Below the pieces are notes generated by a model. That model made no database searches. It saw only the letters and a list, made by a program, of their open reading frames with translations, and was not told where the DNA came from. Below, in pieces: positions 12,351 to 26,419 of a stretch of DNA of 64,000 nucleotides (the first letter of the stretch is position 1; every line of letters begins with the position of its first letter). Location of the stretch: contig JAEUWY010000002.1 of NCBI GenBank assembly GCA_022059125.1, positions 2,728,001 through 2,792,000 of the forward strand. Direction: 5' to 3'. Source of the DNA: Corynespora cassiicola (taxonomy: Eukaryota > Ascomycota > Dothideomycetes > Pleosporales > Corynesporascaceae). The position numbers and the translations under genes are program-made.

Positions 12351-13795
12351 TCACTTCTCTCCACCTGCGAACTTCTTTGCCAACCAAATAGAGCCCCTCT
12401 CATCGTACTCGGCCTTGTTCACTAGCACCTGCTTCAACAGCTCCGGCTGGCTTGCGAAACGGGCAGCGCCAAGCCAATTGTGCTTGATGGGATCCCCAGC
12501 TTGTGAGATGTGGAGCTGGTAATCGGACGGTACCGAGGCCCTGAGTTCAGACTCTAGCCTTGCCATGAATCCCTCTATCAATGAATTTCCTCCAACCACG
12601 ACCACATTGGCCAACATGGCGGCCCTGAGAGATTCCGGGAGATTGCTCAAAGACTCCATAATGGCTCCAGGAATGCCTGCCTCTTGGATTCCAATGTCGG
12701 TTGGGTTGAACAGCAGTTCAGGGACCGCAAAACGCTCGTTTCCAAGCGGGAGGAGATCCTCTCGGGGTCCCTGGATGGACTGGAGTCCTCGCCGTGCCTT
12801 TGACATTGCTGGATCGTGGGGGCGGGCAAAGCCATGGATTGATCGCTCATAGTCTGGCAGCACGTAGTCTACCACGATGCTTGAATCTAATGTTCTCTTG
12901 TCTCCCAGCCTTCCCTTCCATGTCCGGTCGAGATCCCTTGTAAAGTCTTGTGTCGATGGTGATACAAATGACACGGCTTCTTTGATCTCATTGAGGAGGT
13001 ACGTCTCCTCCATCATGTTGTAATGACGGAGGGATGACAGCTCCTTGAGATAATTGGTGAGAAGCTTCCCGCCGACCGTGAGACGTCGTACAGCTGTCTG
13101 TAGAAGCTGGCCGTTGTATATAGGTAGGATTGTGGTGTCCGAGTAGGACGTGTCGACGACAAGGAGGCATTCTTGCGGGTGGGTCGATGCACCGCTCGAG
13201 CCTGGTGAATGATATACATTCAGGGTTGGACCTTGGCAGGCGTCAGCTACTGTTGGCAGCATGAGATGGACTCGTTGAATCTCACCAACGCATCTGTAAT
13301 ATGCCGCGAATTCAAACTGCTCAAACACGATTTCATCGCAGTTCTTCTGTAGCTCCTTTGGGCAATTTGGTTTCTCGGTCAACAGCAAATTGGTGTCCTT
13401 GGGGTCACACTGCTTCGATCAGCTTCGCAATCCTCTGCAGCAAGTATGAATGCATGTCTCATACCCACCCTTAGCCCCTCCCCCGCCGTAGCCTCGAGGA
13501 ACTCGTGCTCCCAAATCGCCTTTTGAGCTTCCCAGTTGACAATGAATCCCTTCTCTACCGGTCTTCGGAAAGCCAGTTCACCAAAATCTTTGCAATCTGA
13601 CAGCTCGGAAGAAATGTAAGTGCGCCTATCCCGATTGCTGCGCGCGATGCAGTTCGGAATGACGCTGCAGTCATCGTAGCTTGGATCTGCGCCCGTGGTC
13701 GCGACTATGCCGGCTTTGAGCGTGTACGCGCCATTGTCTAGAACAAGCGTGCGCGCAGGAGCCGGAGCTGCCGCCTTTTTGCCTCTCGGTGGCAT
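12351..13795 (-). CDS. ARP6: Actin-related protein Arp6
   Basis: Two exons on the minus strand, 13795-13469 and 13409-12351, give 461 aa. The joint is phase 0: donor GTGGGT at 13468, acceptor CAG just before 13409, restoring GLR-CDPKDTNLLLTEKPNCP. The actin-fold signatures are visible: the nucleotide-binding strand LVLDNGAYTLKAGIV near residue 18, WEHEFLE, LVVDTSYSDTTILPIYNGQ and VVVGGNSLIEGFMARLESEL. Arp6 is a subunit of the SWR1 chromatin-remodelling complex, which deposits histone H2A.Z; it acts in the nucleus. The start is the ATG preceding PPRGKKAAAPAPARTLVLD. A longer in-frame extension to 13957 has no conserved sequence and is probably 5' UTR. No defect is seen. Confidence 0.92.
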
Positions 13796-14854
13796 GGTGG
13801 TTGTATTTGTCGCGCTTGTTGGCTTCGGAATGCTGTACGAACGCGAGCGCGAGCGCTCGAGGTTAGCGTGGATGAGCCGGCTTGGCAAATGAGCTAATCT
13901 ACTTGGGCAGGTAGACTCTTCATTGGAAGTTTCTGTATCGTCTCTATTTTCCAACAAAAACTATTTTCCAGTATGCTATAAAAAGGATCATTGAGTTCAT
14001 ATTCCCATATCTGTTTCATTGTAGCTAGAAGAGCAAAAATTATCAGTGCAGCTCTTCTTCATGTTTCCTCATCCCTGATGTCAACTCAGCCTTGTCATAG
14101 AGGAGATCTTATGTATTTACAAGAAAATTAGACAAATGACACAAAATATCGGCGTGGGGTTTGGGAGTAGCGCTGACGAATGCAATCGCCGAAGTCCGCA
14201 AAATGACAACACGCGTTTTTAGTGCCACTGCATACAGACATCGATCCTACGGAATCTCAACACGAGCTATAGTATCGTCACCTACACGTCTGCCCTTCTA
14301 TAGCCAGAATCTGACATATTTCCATCCAAGGTTATATCTCTTAACAGTACGAAGAAAAGGACTATCATTTCTCTGTCAATGCTATAAACTGTTCCACAAC
14401 TGAAGTCATCATTGCGCTGATTGTTGACCGGAAATGGCTACCAATGAAATTCTGTCGCACTATCGTCGTGTGATCGTGGCCACTGCGGGGCTTGCCCAAT
14501 CATACATGGGTCCCTTTTTTCCTTCCGAGGACCATTGGTTATAGCAGACGATGCCCAGCGTCTTGATGCCTGAATCTCACCCTCGAGAGCCGAAGGATAC
14601 GAACATCACCGAGCACACATAAAGCCCTCAAGAAGTCTGACTTGCAGTGCCGCAAACCTAGCAAGTTTTAACCAATCATATACCTTCCTTCAGATCCCTT
14701 GGACTCTTCAAGCGAAACGCCACAAAGCTAGCTCATCCCTCGCCGCAGAATTTTCCTTATTTGACCACCAATTGCAACTCCTCATTACATCCGCTTAGCC
14801 AAAGACAATCCAACGAACGCCACTGGCGGGCCGGGAACTCGTATCCTAGCGGCA
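13796..14854. other. No supported gene; divergent intergenic region
   Basis: The stretch separates Arp6 (-) from the broken gene starting at 14855 (+). An 80-aa frame at 14161-14403 has no motif. The last few hundred bases before 14855 are the likely promoter of the disrupted gene. Base composition is normal here and turns abruptly A+T-rich only at about 14,950. Confidence 0.6.
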
Positions 14855-14908
14855 ATGCCACATGTTTGGGACACTTACGACACCTATCGCTTAACTAGGC
14901 ATAGTCTA
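14855..14908 (+). pseudogene. 5' fragment of a host gene split by the transposon island
   Basis: An ATG at 14855 opens 18 codons (MPHVWDTYDTYRLTRHSL) that end exactly at the TA target site of the DNA transposon. The frame resumes at 37221 with 16 more codons and then a GTGAGC donor. Together they make a 34-codon first exon. The relic at 42631 has a first exon of exactly the same length and clear similarity (MPYVWDTFETYRLTRHDL), followed by an intron at the same place. So this is the start of a gene cut by a 22-kb insertion. I do not recognise the family or its function. Confidence 0.85.
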
Positions 14909-14951
14909 AGCTCGGCTACAGGGGTTCCGCCCACCCCCTAGTTCCGCCCAC
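14909..14951 (+). repeat. Left terminal inverted repeat of the DNA transposon
   Basis: The TIR holds a 15-bp outer part and then almost two copies of a 17-bp G+C-rich unit (GTTCCGCCCACCCCCTA). Differences from the right TIR are G/A transitions plus one missing unit. Confidence 0.88.
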
Positions 14952-16013
14952 TTTTAAAAAAATAAGCCACTCTATAAAAACATATATATTACTACTAAGC
15001 TTTTTAATTAAAATATATAAACTTAAAAACTTTTATAGTAGCTATTTTAGTATTTTTAAAAAAAAAATTTTTTTCTGTATAATTATTTTAGTAAGCTAGT
15101 TAAATTTACTAAGTTACTAATTAGTTTATTATAGTTTTTATATTTTTAATATCTGTAAATTATTAATTAAAGTTTATATAAATTTAATGATAAAAGCTTT
15201 AAAGTCTAAATATAGTTAGCTAGTTTTTTAATTTTTAATTTTTAGCTTTAAAATCTACAGTTTTTATATTAGTTTTTAAAAAACTTTTACTAATTTTATA
15301 AAATAATAACTAAATTTTATAGCTAAGTTTTTTATTTATTTAAAATTTCTGCTAAGTTCAGTAAAAGTTTTAAAACTTTTAAAAAATAGCTATAAAGCTT
15401 TTTATTAGTAATATAGCTTTTTTTTAAACTAGCAAAATAGCTAGCTAAATTATTATTTAAAAAAAATTTAGTATATAATTAATATTAAATAGTAATAAAT
15501 TAGCTGTTTTTTAACTAGTTTAAATTATATACTTAATAAAACTTTACTTTCTAGTTTAGCTATAGTAAATAATAAAGCGTTTTTTTTTAATAAAAGCTGT
15601 ATTATTAATTATAGCTAAAACTAAAATAACTTAATAATATTTTAATTTAATAATAAAAAATTTAGTAAAATTAAAAAGCTAGAAAAAGTATATAGCATAT
15701 AAAAATAAAAAAAAAATCTAATTCTATTTATATAACTAAAAAAAATCTAAACTAATATAGCTGTTATAGCTATTTAGTATAAATATTTAAAACTAAAACT
15801 AGTTATAAATTATTTTTAGTATAAATATACAGCATAGCTATTTACAGCTAATTTTATTTAACATCTATTTATTTTTTAAAATTATATAATATTATTAAAA
15901 AATTATTTTAGCTAAAAACTATATTATTTAAAGTATTTTACTTTTAAAAATTATTATTAAATTTAGCTTAGCTTTTATAGCTAAAATATATTTAAATATA
16001 ATAATCTACTTAT

Positions 16014-16380
16014 TATAAAAACACAGAGCGACTTATTTCTAATACGGCTCAGATACTACTTAGAATAAGAATTCACAGAACTAGAGAATAATTATAAGTT
16101 AGAACTTATAGGTCTTGTATAAAAAAACATTTCTAAACTATAGAACTATTTAAAACTATTATAATTTTTTATAGTTTCTTTTTAGCACCTATTCTAAGTC
16201 TAGTCTAGTTTAGTTTTATTTTTTAGTTATTATAAAAAAGTATAAAAAAATAAAAAATTAGAGTTAAGTCGGAGCTATATTAGAAGTTAGAGACTAAAAA
16301 TTAAATATAAAGTTTTAAATTACGTACGCAATATTTAAAAGTAAATATATTTAAACTTTATATAAATAAAATTTATTATA
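16014..16380. repeat. Left LTR of element A
   Basis: This 367-bp direct repeat of 29335-29701 ends in a RIP-mutated form (ttattata) of the right copy's TTCGTCACA. Shared landmarks are TAATTATAAGTTAGAACTTA and AGCACCTATTCTAAGTCTAG. Confidence 0.87.
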
Positions 16381-18544
16381 TTACTCTCTCTCTAGTAGAC
16401 AGATTATTCTAATCTGTTATTATTTATAGCCTATTTTAAAAAAAATATAAATAGTTTTTATTAAAAACAGAGTACTTTATTTTATTATTTACTTTTACTT
16501 TTAGTATTTTATAAAAAAAAGCGTTACGCGTTTACGTAACTAGTAAAATATTTTTATAAAACTACTATCTAGCGGTTATAAATTTAGTTTTTTAAACTTT
16601 TTTTTTTTTTATTTTTTTAATTATTATATTCTGTAAGTAGTTTGTTCTAAATTTAGTACTTCTACTAACTTTTTTTAAAGTTTTTTACTATTAAATTAGC
16701 TCTCTAATTTACTTTATAATACTTATTTTAGTTTTATTTAATACTTTATTAGTAGTTTACTATAAGATATATTTACGCGCCTATCACGCTTTAATAAAAA
16801 AATATATAATTAATTTTAAATTTAAGTTAACTTTAAGTAAGAAGTGTGAGTACTATACTGCTTAAAAAAATTTATATAAACTAGTATATATTTAACTTAG
16901 TGCGTATTTAAAATAGTTAGCTAATACTTTATTTTAGATTTTAAAGTACTGCGCTGCTAAGTACAAAGTATTAATATAAATTATAAATAACTAAAAAAAA
17001 AATTTAAATAACTTTATTTTAACTACTATAGTAAAAATTACAGCTAGAGCTGTTTTAGTTATAGTTTAGATAACTAAAACGGAGTTAGAACGTATATAAA
17101 CTAGAAAGATATTACTAGCTATTTATATAACTTTAAAAGTAATTTACTAAAGTATAAAAAAAATAAATTAAAAATTAGCTAATTTAAAAATAGTTTTTTT
17201 ACACAGTTTAGTTTACGTAAATAAAAAAAAAACTATTAAATCTACTAAGTTTTTTTTAGTAAAATAGTTTTAGCGGACAGGCTAGTTAGATAAAAATCTA
17301 TTAAAATCTAATAAAAAATCTAAATTAAAAAATTCTAATAGTAATAAAAATTTAATTTTTAATAAAAATAAAAAAAACTAGTAGTTAGCCCGGAGGGGTT
17401 TTAGAGTTAGACTTAAAAAAAATTTTAAATAAAAAATTTAATAACTATTCTACTCTACTCTATTATTTTATAAGTAATTTATATTTTTTATTTTCTGTTT
17501 TTATGCCCGGAGCTATTAGTTTAAAAACTAAAAAAATTCTAGCTTATCTAAGTACTTATTATAAAAAACTTTTAACTTATATAAAGCTTTTATAAAGTTA
17601 AATATATTATACTATACAGAATCCGGGTCGTATTTAACTTAGCTTATTTTATATTTTAGTAATAAACGTATAAATTTACTAGTAAGAATATTCTTAACTT
17701 TTTATTTTTCTACTCTATTAATTAGTATTCTAATTAGTTTTAGAGCTTTTTATTCTAAAAACAGATTAGTAAAGTTTTTATATAAAATATCTAGTATAAA
17801 TATATTATAAATTTTTAATTTTAGAAGTAGTTTAAGACAGTATAAATAATCTATTTTTTTTAATATTTTAAAAGAATCTGTCTACTGTTTAGATAGCTTT
17901 TAGCTTAGTTTTATAAATATTAAATTTTTTATACTAAAATATATTTAATTTTTAATAGTTTAGTTTATTTAGCAATAGTAGAGGTTAACTTAAACTTATA
18001 TTTATTTTTAAACTTTTTTAAAAATTTTTTTCGCAAACTTCTATACTTTATATATTTATAAAGTAAGTATTAGAGCGTTTTAGTAATTTAGTTTTTTTTA
18101 AAACTTAAAAGGTTTAGGTTTTTTTTAATACTAACTTTAATAAAGTTTAGAACTAAATAAAACTTAATATAAAGTTATTTTTAAGTTTATATATAAAAAA
18201 GTAAATTAAGCGCGATCTATTAATAGCAGAAGTTTACTTTAGTTATTTTAATAGTAGCTTATAAATAACTTTAGTCTCTAGTTAATATATTAGTTTATAA
18301 TTTTAATTTAATTATTAGTTTTTTTATAGTAAGCAGTAAACAGCTTAATTTTAATACTAATAATATAACAGAATTTAAACTAGAAACTAGAAATAAACTG
18401 TAGTTTTTAGTCTAATATAATTATTTTTAGAGTATATCTAAATTAGTATATCTACTAAATAAATAGATAGGCTATACTACGTACGTTAGTATTTTTATAA
18501 TATAAAATTAATATAGCTTACTTAGAGAGTTAATTAATAATTAC

Positions 18545-18750
18545 TGTAAAGGATCTAGCTTTAGGCAATAGTATTTACTTCACACTAGAATTAATAACAG
18601 AAAAATAGCTTAAATAATATATTAATAGTAGTTCTAAGAATAATATTTATTATATTTTAAGCGCGCGTTAAGCGCAGGTTTTACGCAGCTCGCTTATTTT
18701 ACACGCTAATATAAATACAGAATAGTAGAAATTTTGTAATATTTATTATA
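18545..18750. repeat. Left LTR of element B
   Basis: This 206-bp direct repeat of 24826-25031 keeps an unusual G+C patch (AAGCGCGCGTTAAGCGCAGG) that is identical in both copies, while the rest differs mostly by RIP-type transitions. Confidence 0.86.
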
Positions 18751-21700
18751 GAATTTTTTTTTTTAGCTGCAGTTCCTGGCAGTAATCTATTAGCCTTAAT
18801 AAAAAACTTTTACTTTTATTTTAAAAAAAAAAAAAAGTATTTAAAAATATATTTTATATCTACGCTTTTAACGCGCTTTACGTACGTATTATATATAGTA
18901 TATTTACGCGTCGCATATCTAATTTTATAATATTTATTATATTATAATAGAGTCTGTTTACTGCTTTATATTTTAAAAATTTAGTAAAAGTAAGCTATAA
19001 AAGTAGTATATAAATAACGGCGCTCTCGCTCTACTCGTGTTTAGCACTTTTAAAATATTTTTATACTATATTTAAAGCGTAAGCTTATTACTCTTATTAT
19101 AGTTTACTATTTTAACTTTAAATATATTAAGAAAACGCATCTCCGTAATGCGCGCTTTTTTATATAGTTTAACGCTAAAAAGCGTGTAGATATTATTATA
19201 GTATATATAATATATATATATTACGCGCAGAACGTTATAAAGCAGATAAAACTTTATAAAATGTTTAAGTACTGTTAGTATAAGTATTACGTTAAAAACA
19301 ACTGTAGTAGTTATATAGCTGTAAGTAACTTTAATATTATACATTATAAGTACGCTTTAGCTAATATTTATAAGTTTTTTAGAAGTTTAATAGTTACTTA
19401 AATTATTTATACAGACTTTATACGCGCTATAATGCTGCTGTTACTACTACTACTATATTTAAAATTAATACTGCTATAATCGCGGCCGGCGTTAAGCTTA
19501 CATATTACTAGCGCTAATTTAACTTTAAGCTTACTAACTACTGCTACGTTACTGCTTATAATAGCATACTTTTAAAAATTACTATTTAAATATTTACTAC
19601 GTTAGCGTAATTTTTTAAATTAATTTTAGTTAAGCAGCGTTATATCGCAAGTGCGCTTAAGTAGATTATTAGCTACTTAGCTTATATAATAAGTTTATAT
19701 CTATAATATATTTATAGTGTATACTAATATATTTATAGAGCAGTAGTGCTAGTAGTAAGCTAAATAAGTCTAATTCTAAATCTAAAAACAACTCTAAGAA
19801 AAAAAGTAGAAATAGTCTGTCTAGCAGAAAAAAAAATAAAAAAAAGTAATAATCTGTATTTTAGCAGGTACGGCGCTAATCTAGTATTACTTTTATATAT
19901 AGTATCTATAAGCTCTAAACTAGTAATTTTTTACTATTTTAATATGCGGTTTTAGTGCGATTTTCGTACAGTTTATATATTATTTACCTTTTTTTCGTAC
20001 GTAAAGATTTTAGTTCTAATTTATAGTTACAGACTATATCTTTTATATTTTTAAAGTCTAAAACTAAAATTTATATATTTTAAAAATCGTCGTACTTTTT
20101 CCAGCGAAGTAAATATTATAGTTAACTTTTTTTTAAATATTTTTTAAGAATTTTTTCTACTTTCTAAACTTTTTCTCTTTTTAGTATAATATTAGAGAGA
20201 TGTGTGTTATCTTTTTTTTTTCTGGCTTTAGTTTCTATCGCTCTAGTAAAAAAATATAAAATATATTATAAATATAATATAAAAGTAGTAGAAGTAAGCG
20301 GTATGCCTGCGATCCAACTGCACTTTAAATTTTAAATAAACTAATAAATTTACTAGTAAGCTTTCTGCTTAGTTATTATACCAGATTTATATATTTAGTA
20401 CTAAGTAGTACTTAATCTTCTAGGCAGAAGATCTTATATTTATATTTTTAGTTATAGTACCAGTATTAATATTTTTATACTTTTTCTAGATGTTTTGTAA
20501 GCGCTGTTCTTGCGCTATATATACGCTTAACTCTATTAATTATATTTAGTATCTCTTTTTCTAGCCTACTGTTCTTAGAAAATTTAGTAAGTAAAAAGTT
20601 CTTACTATAAACTGCGTAAAAAGGCGTAGTTTTTATAAATTCGTATACTAAGTTATTATAAGTAAATTATGCTATTAGTAAAAGTTGTATCTAATCGCTT
20701 TAGAATAATAAAGTAAATATCTAAAAATATTATTCTAGCGTTTAGTTCTAGTATTTAGTTTATTTATCTATCTACAGATAGAAAGCAGTACTTAATCTAC
20801 GCTTTACCTGTAGTTAGTAGTATATCTCTATCTAAAACTTAAAAGTAAAAATAGCTTCTTTATCTAATATAATACTTTTCTATATTTTAAATTTTAATAT
20901 AATATTCGCAAAGTAAGCTTCCGCAAACTGTTTTATATTTTATATTTTTAAAGCTAGTATATAAAAAGCTATTTTTAAAAAACAGTATACTATTATAAAA
21001 ATCGTATTAAACGCGCCTTTTAAAAGATTCTTTACTAGAAATAAGCTAGTAATAAAGTCTAGTATTACTTTTTTAAAAATATTTTTAAGTACCGGCAGCA
21101 GTAATAGCTTTTTATATTTACTGTATTTTAAAGTTTTGCTTTTTTAGTATACAGCGTAAGTTTTTATATAATTCTAAACGTCTTTACTAACAGAAAGCTA
21201 ATAATAAATTCTTTTAATTAGCTCTAGCGTTTTATATACGCTAAAATAGCCTGCTATACGCGTGTTATAGTTCTAAAATAAAATTTTTTATCTAATAGCT
21301 AGTTTATTTAGAACGTATACTCTACTATTATATTTTAGAACTTTTTTTTTATCTAAACGCTAAACGTGCGCTTTACTACGTTTTTAAATACTATTTTTAT
21401 TATTTAAACTTATAATCTGCTTTTAGGTAAAAATATTTTTTTACTACAGCTAACATAGAGTTTAAATAAATAATTAAAACTTTATTTTTATAGGTTTACT
21501 GCTAACTAGTATTTTAGTTAATAAACATAGTACGCATAGCATATATTTTATAGTACTAGTAGTAGAAATCTAACCGGTTCTGTAAATAGAAGCAATATAC
21601 GTTTTATATACATTTAATAAGCTGTACTTATTCGCGGATTCTCTTACTTTACTAACTATATTTTTTACTAATAATTTATTTTATAAAGTAAGTAATAATT

Positions 21701-22499
21701 AAATTAATAGTAGATTTTTCTATATATAATCTACTTTTTGTAAAAAACCGTCCGCAAAATTTATTTTTTTTAGATAATACTCTACTTTAAAATTAAACGC
21801 TACTAAATATATTACCTATTTTATTTACTGTAAATTAAGCTTTTATACCGCACGCATACCGCACAGATTATTATAATTATTTAGTACTTATATAGTATAC
21901 TAGGTGCCTTTAAAATAGTATTACTACTACTTAAAACTGTATATAATAGCTAAAAGCTTTAAATCATAGACTTTGTAGTTTAGCTCTGTAGTCTATAATT
22001 TTTTTAATATAAAAGTAACTAGGTGCTATTTATAGTTTTTAAACAGTTAAAAAAAAATATCTAATATAGTAAAAGTTAACGCGTCTGTCTCTACGCGAAT
22101 TAGATAAGTAAAGTTATAATAGTACAGAATAGGCGCACTTAAAAAGTAAGTTTTTAGCTTTATAAAAGAATTATTCGCAGCTTTATTCTAGTAAAAATTC
22201 TAGCTTTTTTTAAGTAAGTCTATAAAAAAAGCAGTTTTTTTTACGTATTTTTTAATAAAGCGTTAGTAAAAGTTAGTAAATTCTAAAAAAAATTATAGTT
22301 TTTTAATATTAGTTAGCTACAGCTATTAGGTAATAGTTTTTATTTAAGTTAGGTTAGCGCACACGCCTCGCGTGTCTATAATAAATCTAAAAAAAAATAT
22401 TTTATTTAATACGAATATATATTTCTGCAGATTAATAAATAGTTTTATTTTTTATAATAATTTAAGTACCGCGCGTATAGCGTGCTAATAAAACGCAAA

Positions 22500-22860
22500 A
22501 TTATTACTACTAGTATAAATAAAAATATTGTCTAGATAGACTACGCAAATATAGTCTAGGTGTTTAATAAAAGCTTTATTAATATAGGCTTAGAAGCTTA
22601 TAGAGGTATTTATTAATTTAAATAGTATTATAAAATATTTAAAGTAGCTGTAGCAGGTTCTAAAAGCAGTTTTCTACTTATCGCCTACTTTAATTTAAAA
22701 TCTATAATAGATATTTTAAAAGTTTAAAGTTATATAGTAACGTACGCCTAATAGACGGTTTAACATTTTTTTAATTAAAAAAAGCAGATATTAATTCTTA
22801 ACAGTAATAGAGTTTAGGCTTTTATAGTTTACGCAGAGACGGAGAGTTCTATTTTTTTTA
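22500..22860 (-). pseudogene. Reverse transcriptase relic of element B
   Basis: Read on the minus strand, the segment shows LRLCVNYKSLNSITVKN near 22,860-22,790 and YLDNIFIYTSS near 22,550-22,510, about 100 codons apart. That matches the two central blocks of Ty3/gypsy reverse transcriptase. Stops and Asp-to-Asn changes fit RIP. Confidence 0.8.
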
Positions 22861-24825
22861 GAAATAAATAGAATTAGAGCTTCCGCAGAACTTATACTAT
22901 ATTATATCTAGCTGTTTTATAGCGCCTGCTTTAAGTATTTACGTAGTACTTTAAGCTTACGCAAAAAAAAATTATAAAGCAGACTATACAGCGGTTTTTT
23001 TTTTCTATTAGAAAAATTGCGTAGTCTAATAATTTAAAATTAGAAAATATAGCTGCAGCTTTTTTATTAAATATATTAGTATAGTTTTTTAGTGCTTTTA
23101 GCACGCGCGTTGCGTGCGCTATATACGCTTTAAAAATATATATTTTATATTTTCTGTTGTTGCCCGTAGCCTAAAAAACACTTAAAAAAAAAAGTTAGAG
23201 TTAGTTTTTTTTATTTTTTCTTTTAGTTTTTTAACAGTAACTAGCTAGATATTTACGCTAGTATAATTTTAACGCTATATTTAGGCTCTACAGTTAAAGT
23301 AGATATACTCTTTTTTAAAAAAAAAGTTTTTTAGTAATAAAAGCGCTTTTTTTTTATTAACGCTGTAAATAGTAGTCTGTACTTTTTATTTCGCGTCTGT
23401 ATTATCTACTAAGCGCACCTAAATTATATATACTATATAAATATTTTAGCAGTATACTTCTATTTAGTCTAACTTAAAAAGCTCGGCTTCTTTAATAAGC
23501 AACAGATTTATTTCTACTATAATATATTAGCTAATTAAGCTGACGTCTGTTTATAAGTCTAAAATAACTTATAACTACTTTTTAAGTGTTATATCTTTAA
23601 ATACACTACACGTGCGCTTTATACTTAGTATAATATATATAAAAATACGCTTTACTGTTTCTAGATTATAAATAAAGTTTAGCTTTTTCCCGTTTAGTAA
23701 ATATAGACTAAAATCTAATTTAGGTTGCTGCTTCAGCATTTATTAGCGTAGTAGTCTATTTTCTAGCACTTAAAACAGGTAATATTATTTTTATCGCGTA
23801 GTAATTTGTTTGCAGAAAATATAAGCGTGTTAGCTATTTTTTATTTTTTAAGTTTTTTATAATAATTATTACGCGTAAAAAGTATATATATTATAAAAAG
23901 TTATCGCAGGTTACGCTTAAAAATAGAGCCTAAAACTACTAAGTCCTCTCGTATTACTAGTACCTAGTAATAGTTAGTTATTATCTATTATATTTCTAGT
24001 TAAAGTTTTAAAAATAGGTATTAGATCTGTTGTAATTTAGTATAAAGTGTAAGTTAGTTTTTTAAAATATTAAGATATATTACAAACGCGCGGACTGTTT
24101 AATTTTTTTATTAAATAATTTAAATATACGCTGTAGCAGCTTCTAAAATACAGTTAATAGAGTTAGAAAGTAAATTAAGTATATAGGTTTTAAAATACTT
24201 TTAAGTTAGTATTTTTTTATATATTTTAAATGTGCGTTTATAGTATAAGTACTATAGTTCTCTTAAATTGCCTGCTAAGTATTATATAGTCTAGAAAACT
24301 TTACTGTTGCTATTATAAAACTTTTAAAATAGTAGCTAAAAAATTATTTTATAAAAGTAGAAAAACTTACAGTATTTTTTAAAATTTTTTTCTCTGTATT
24401 TTACTAAATTTTTTAATTTAAGTATATGTTTTAGCTGCAGTAGCGTAAGCGCTTTAAATATATTTTTTTTATATATATTTTACGCGTAGAACTCGGAGGT
24501 TTTTTTAATAGCTAGTTCTGTTACGCTTAGAATAGTACTTTTTTTTATATTTTTAAGTTATGTAATTTTAGTTTTTAATACGTATAAGTGTTATAGCTTT
24601 TAAAGCTCGTCGCGTCGCTTCTCTGCAGTTTAAATATATTTATTAAATATTATAAAAGCGCTTATTATAAATATTAGTTACTTATTATTAATAAAAAAAA
24701 TATACGCGTTATTTATTTTTTATAGTTATTTAAAAAGCTGCTGTGTTTTTTTTAGAAGTGCTTTCTAACTACCCGTACGCGTTTCAGGAGCTATCTTTAA
24801 ATTATTATATTAAAAAGTATTATTA

Positions 24826-25031
24826 TATAAAAAATTTAGCTTTAAGTAATAGTATTTGCTTTACACTAAAATTAATAACAGAAAAATAGCTTAAATAATA
24901 TATTAATAGTAGTTTTAAGAATAATACTTATCGCGTTTTAAGCGCGCGTTAAGCGCAGGTTTTACGCAGCTCGCTCGTTTTATATACTAATATAAATACA
25001 AAATAGCAGAAATTCCGCAACATTCGTTACA
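24826..25031. repeat. Right LTR of element B
   Basis: This is the second copy of the 206-bp LTR, less mutated at its end (CATTCGTTACA) than the left copy. The target duplication ATTAC follows directly at 25032. Confidence 0.86.
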
Positions 25032-26419
25032 ATTACTAAAATTTAATTATAGCTAGCTTTATTACGGAGAAATTTTTTAAAATTTATACAGAAGTATTAT
25101 ATAGAATAGTTTAAAATAGAAAGAGAATAGATTTTTCTAGCGGGATAAATTTGTTTTAAATATACTTATTAACAAATAAAATAGTTCTGTATATATTACT
25201 TACATAAGTTTTTTATATTTTTTTAGTAGTACTTTTAGGCTAATAGCTAGTAAGTTTTTATAGCGCTAGAGTATACTAAAAAAACTTAGTTATAAACTTT
25301 TTATATTAAGTGTGTAATAAGCGTAGAGTCCTAAAAAACATATAGTTAATATTAGTATAATATAAGTCTGTTATATATTTAGTATTAGTTAAAAAAGTTT
25401 TTACATTTTTTTATAAAGTTTAATTAATTTTTTTTTAGAAAAATATTAATAAGTTTAAAAGAGTTAAAGCTTATAAAGTTTTTTAAAAATATTATATATA
25501 CGCAAGCTACACACTTAGTCTAGACTTTAATATATTTTTAAACTAATTTAGCGTTAATTTAAAAATTAAAATAATACAGTTTAATTAGCACGTAAAAATA
25601 GTTATTTTACTATATAGTTAAAAATTTTTTTATATTTTATTCGCGACGGCTAAAAATGTTAGCTTTAGTATTATTTTTATTTAGAATATATTTAATTTAG
25701 AAGTTAAAGGGCGCTAGTTCTTTTACTTATTTTATTTATTTAGTATTTAGAACTTTAGTTGTTATAAAGTATTCTAGCAACTTATAATTAAAATATATTT
25801 AAATTTAATACTTTATAGAGAAAAAATTAGCTTGCTATTTTTAAAAGGCGGTAATAATAGTAAAAAGTTTTTTATTATATATTTTTTAGTTAAGTTTAAA
25901 ACTAAATAGAGTTTTACTGTAGAAAATATATAAATACTAATTTCTATTAGTATATTACTAAAACTGTACGTCTGCGATAGCGCTATTAAATATATTAATT
26001 TTTAGTTTTATAAGTAGTTTAAAATTAAAATAATAAAAAGTTAGAATAGAAAAAAGAGAGTTTTTTAAGGCTTTAAATATTTAGTTATATTTTTAAATCT
26101 ATTTAAAAAATACAGCAGAGTTTTAAAATATACTAATTAGTAAAATAATATAGAAATATTCTAGTATAAATTATTAGTAAAAGCTAGTAAATTTAAAAAA
26201 AAAATTTATTTTTATAATAGTAGTAAGTCGGACCTAATTCCGTAAGGCTTTAACTTTTTTTAAATTTATTTTTAGTTTTTAATTAGTTAAAATATATTTT
26301 AAGTATTAAGTATATTTTATATAAAATTTAGATTTAGTTATATCTACTTACAGTTCAGCTTAACGTAGTTATTCTAAAACAGCTTTAATATACTAAATAT
26401 AAGTTTATTTATTTTTAAA

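Larger units (their letters stand above)
18545..25031 (-). mobile_element. Ty3/gypsy LTR retrotransposon B, RIP-decayed, nested inside element A
   Basis: Two 206-bp direct repeats (18545-18750 and 24826-25031) are flanked by a perfect target duplication ATTAC (18540-18544 and 25032-25036). The left copy starts TGTAAAGGATC and the right copy ends CGTTACA, so the original ends were TG...CA. The whole element is 6,487 bp. On the minus strand, about 22,860-22,790 reads KKNRTLRLCVNYKSLNSITV, a clear Ty3/gypsy reverse transcriptase block. About 22,560-22,500 reads VVYLDNIFIYTSS for the YLDD box. Many stop codons from C-to-T and G-to-A changes make it dead. It lies between the reverse transcriptase relic and the 3' part of element A. 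Confidence 0.86.

Noticed and set aside
19072..19344. 90-aa minus-strand ORF inside element B
   Set aside because: Its composition is only Ile/Tyr/Asn/Lys/Leu from A+T-rich decayed DNA, with no motif.
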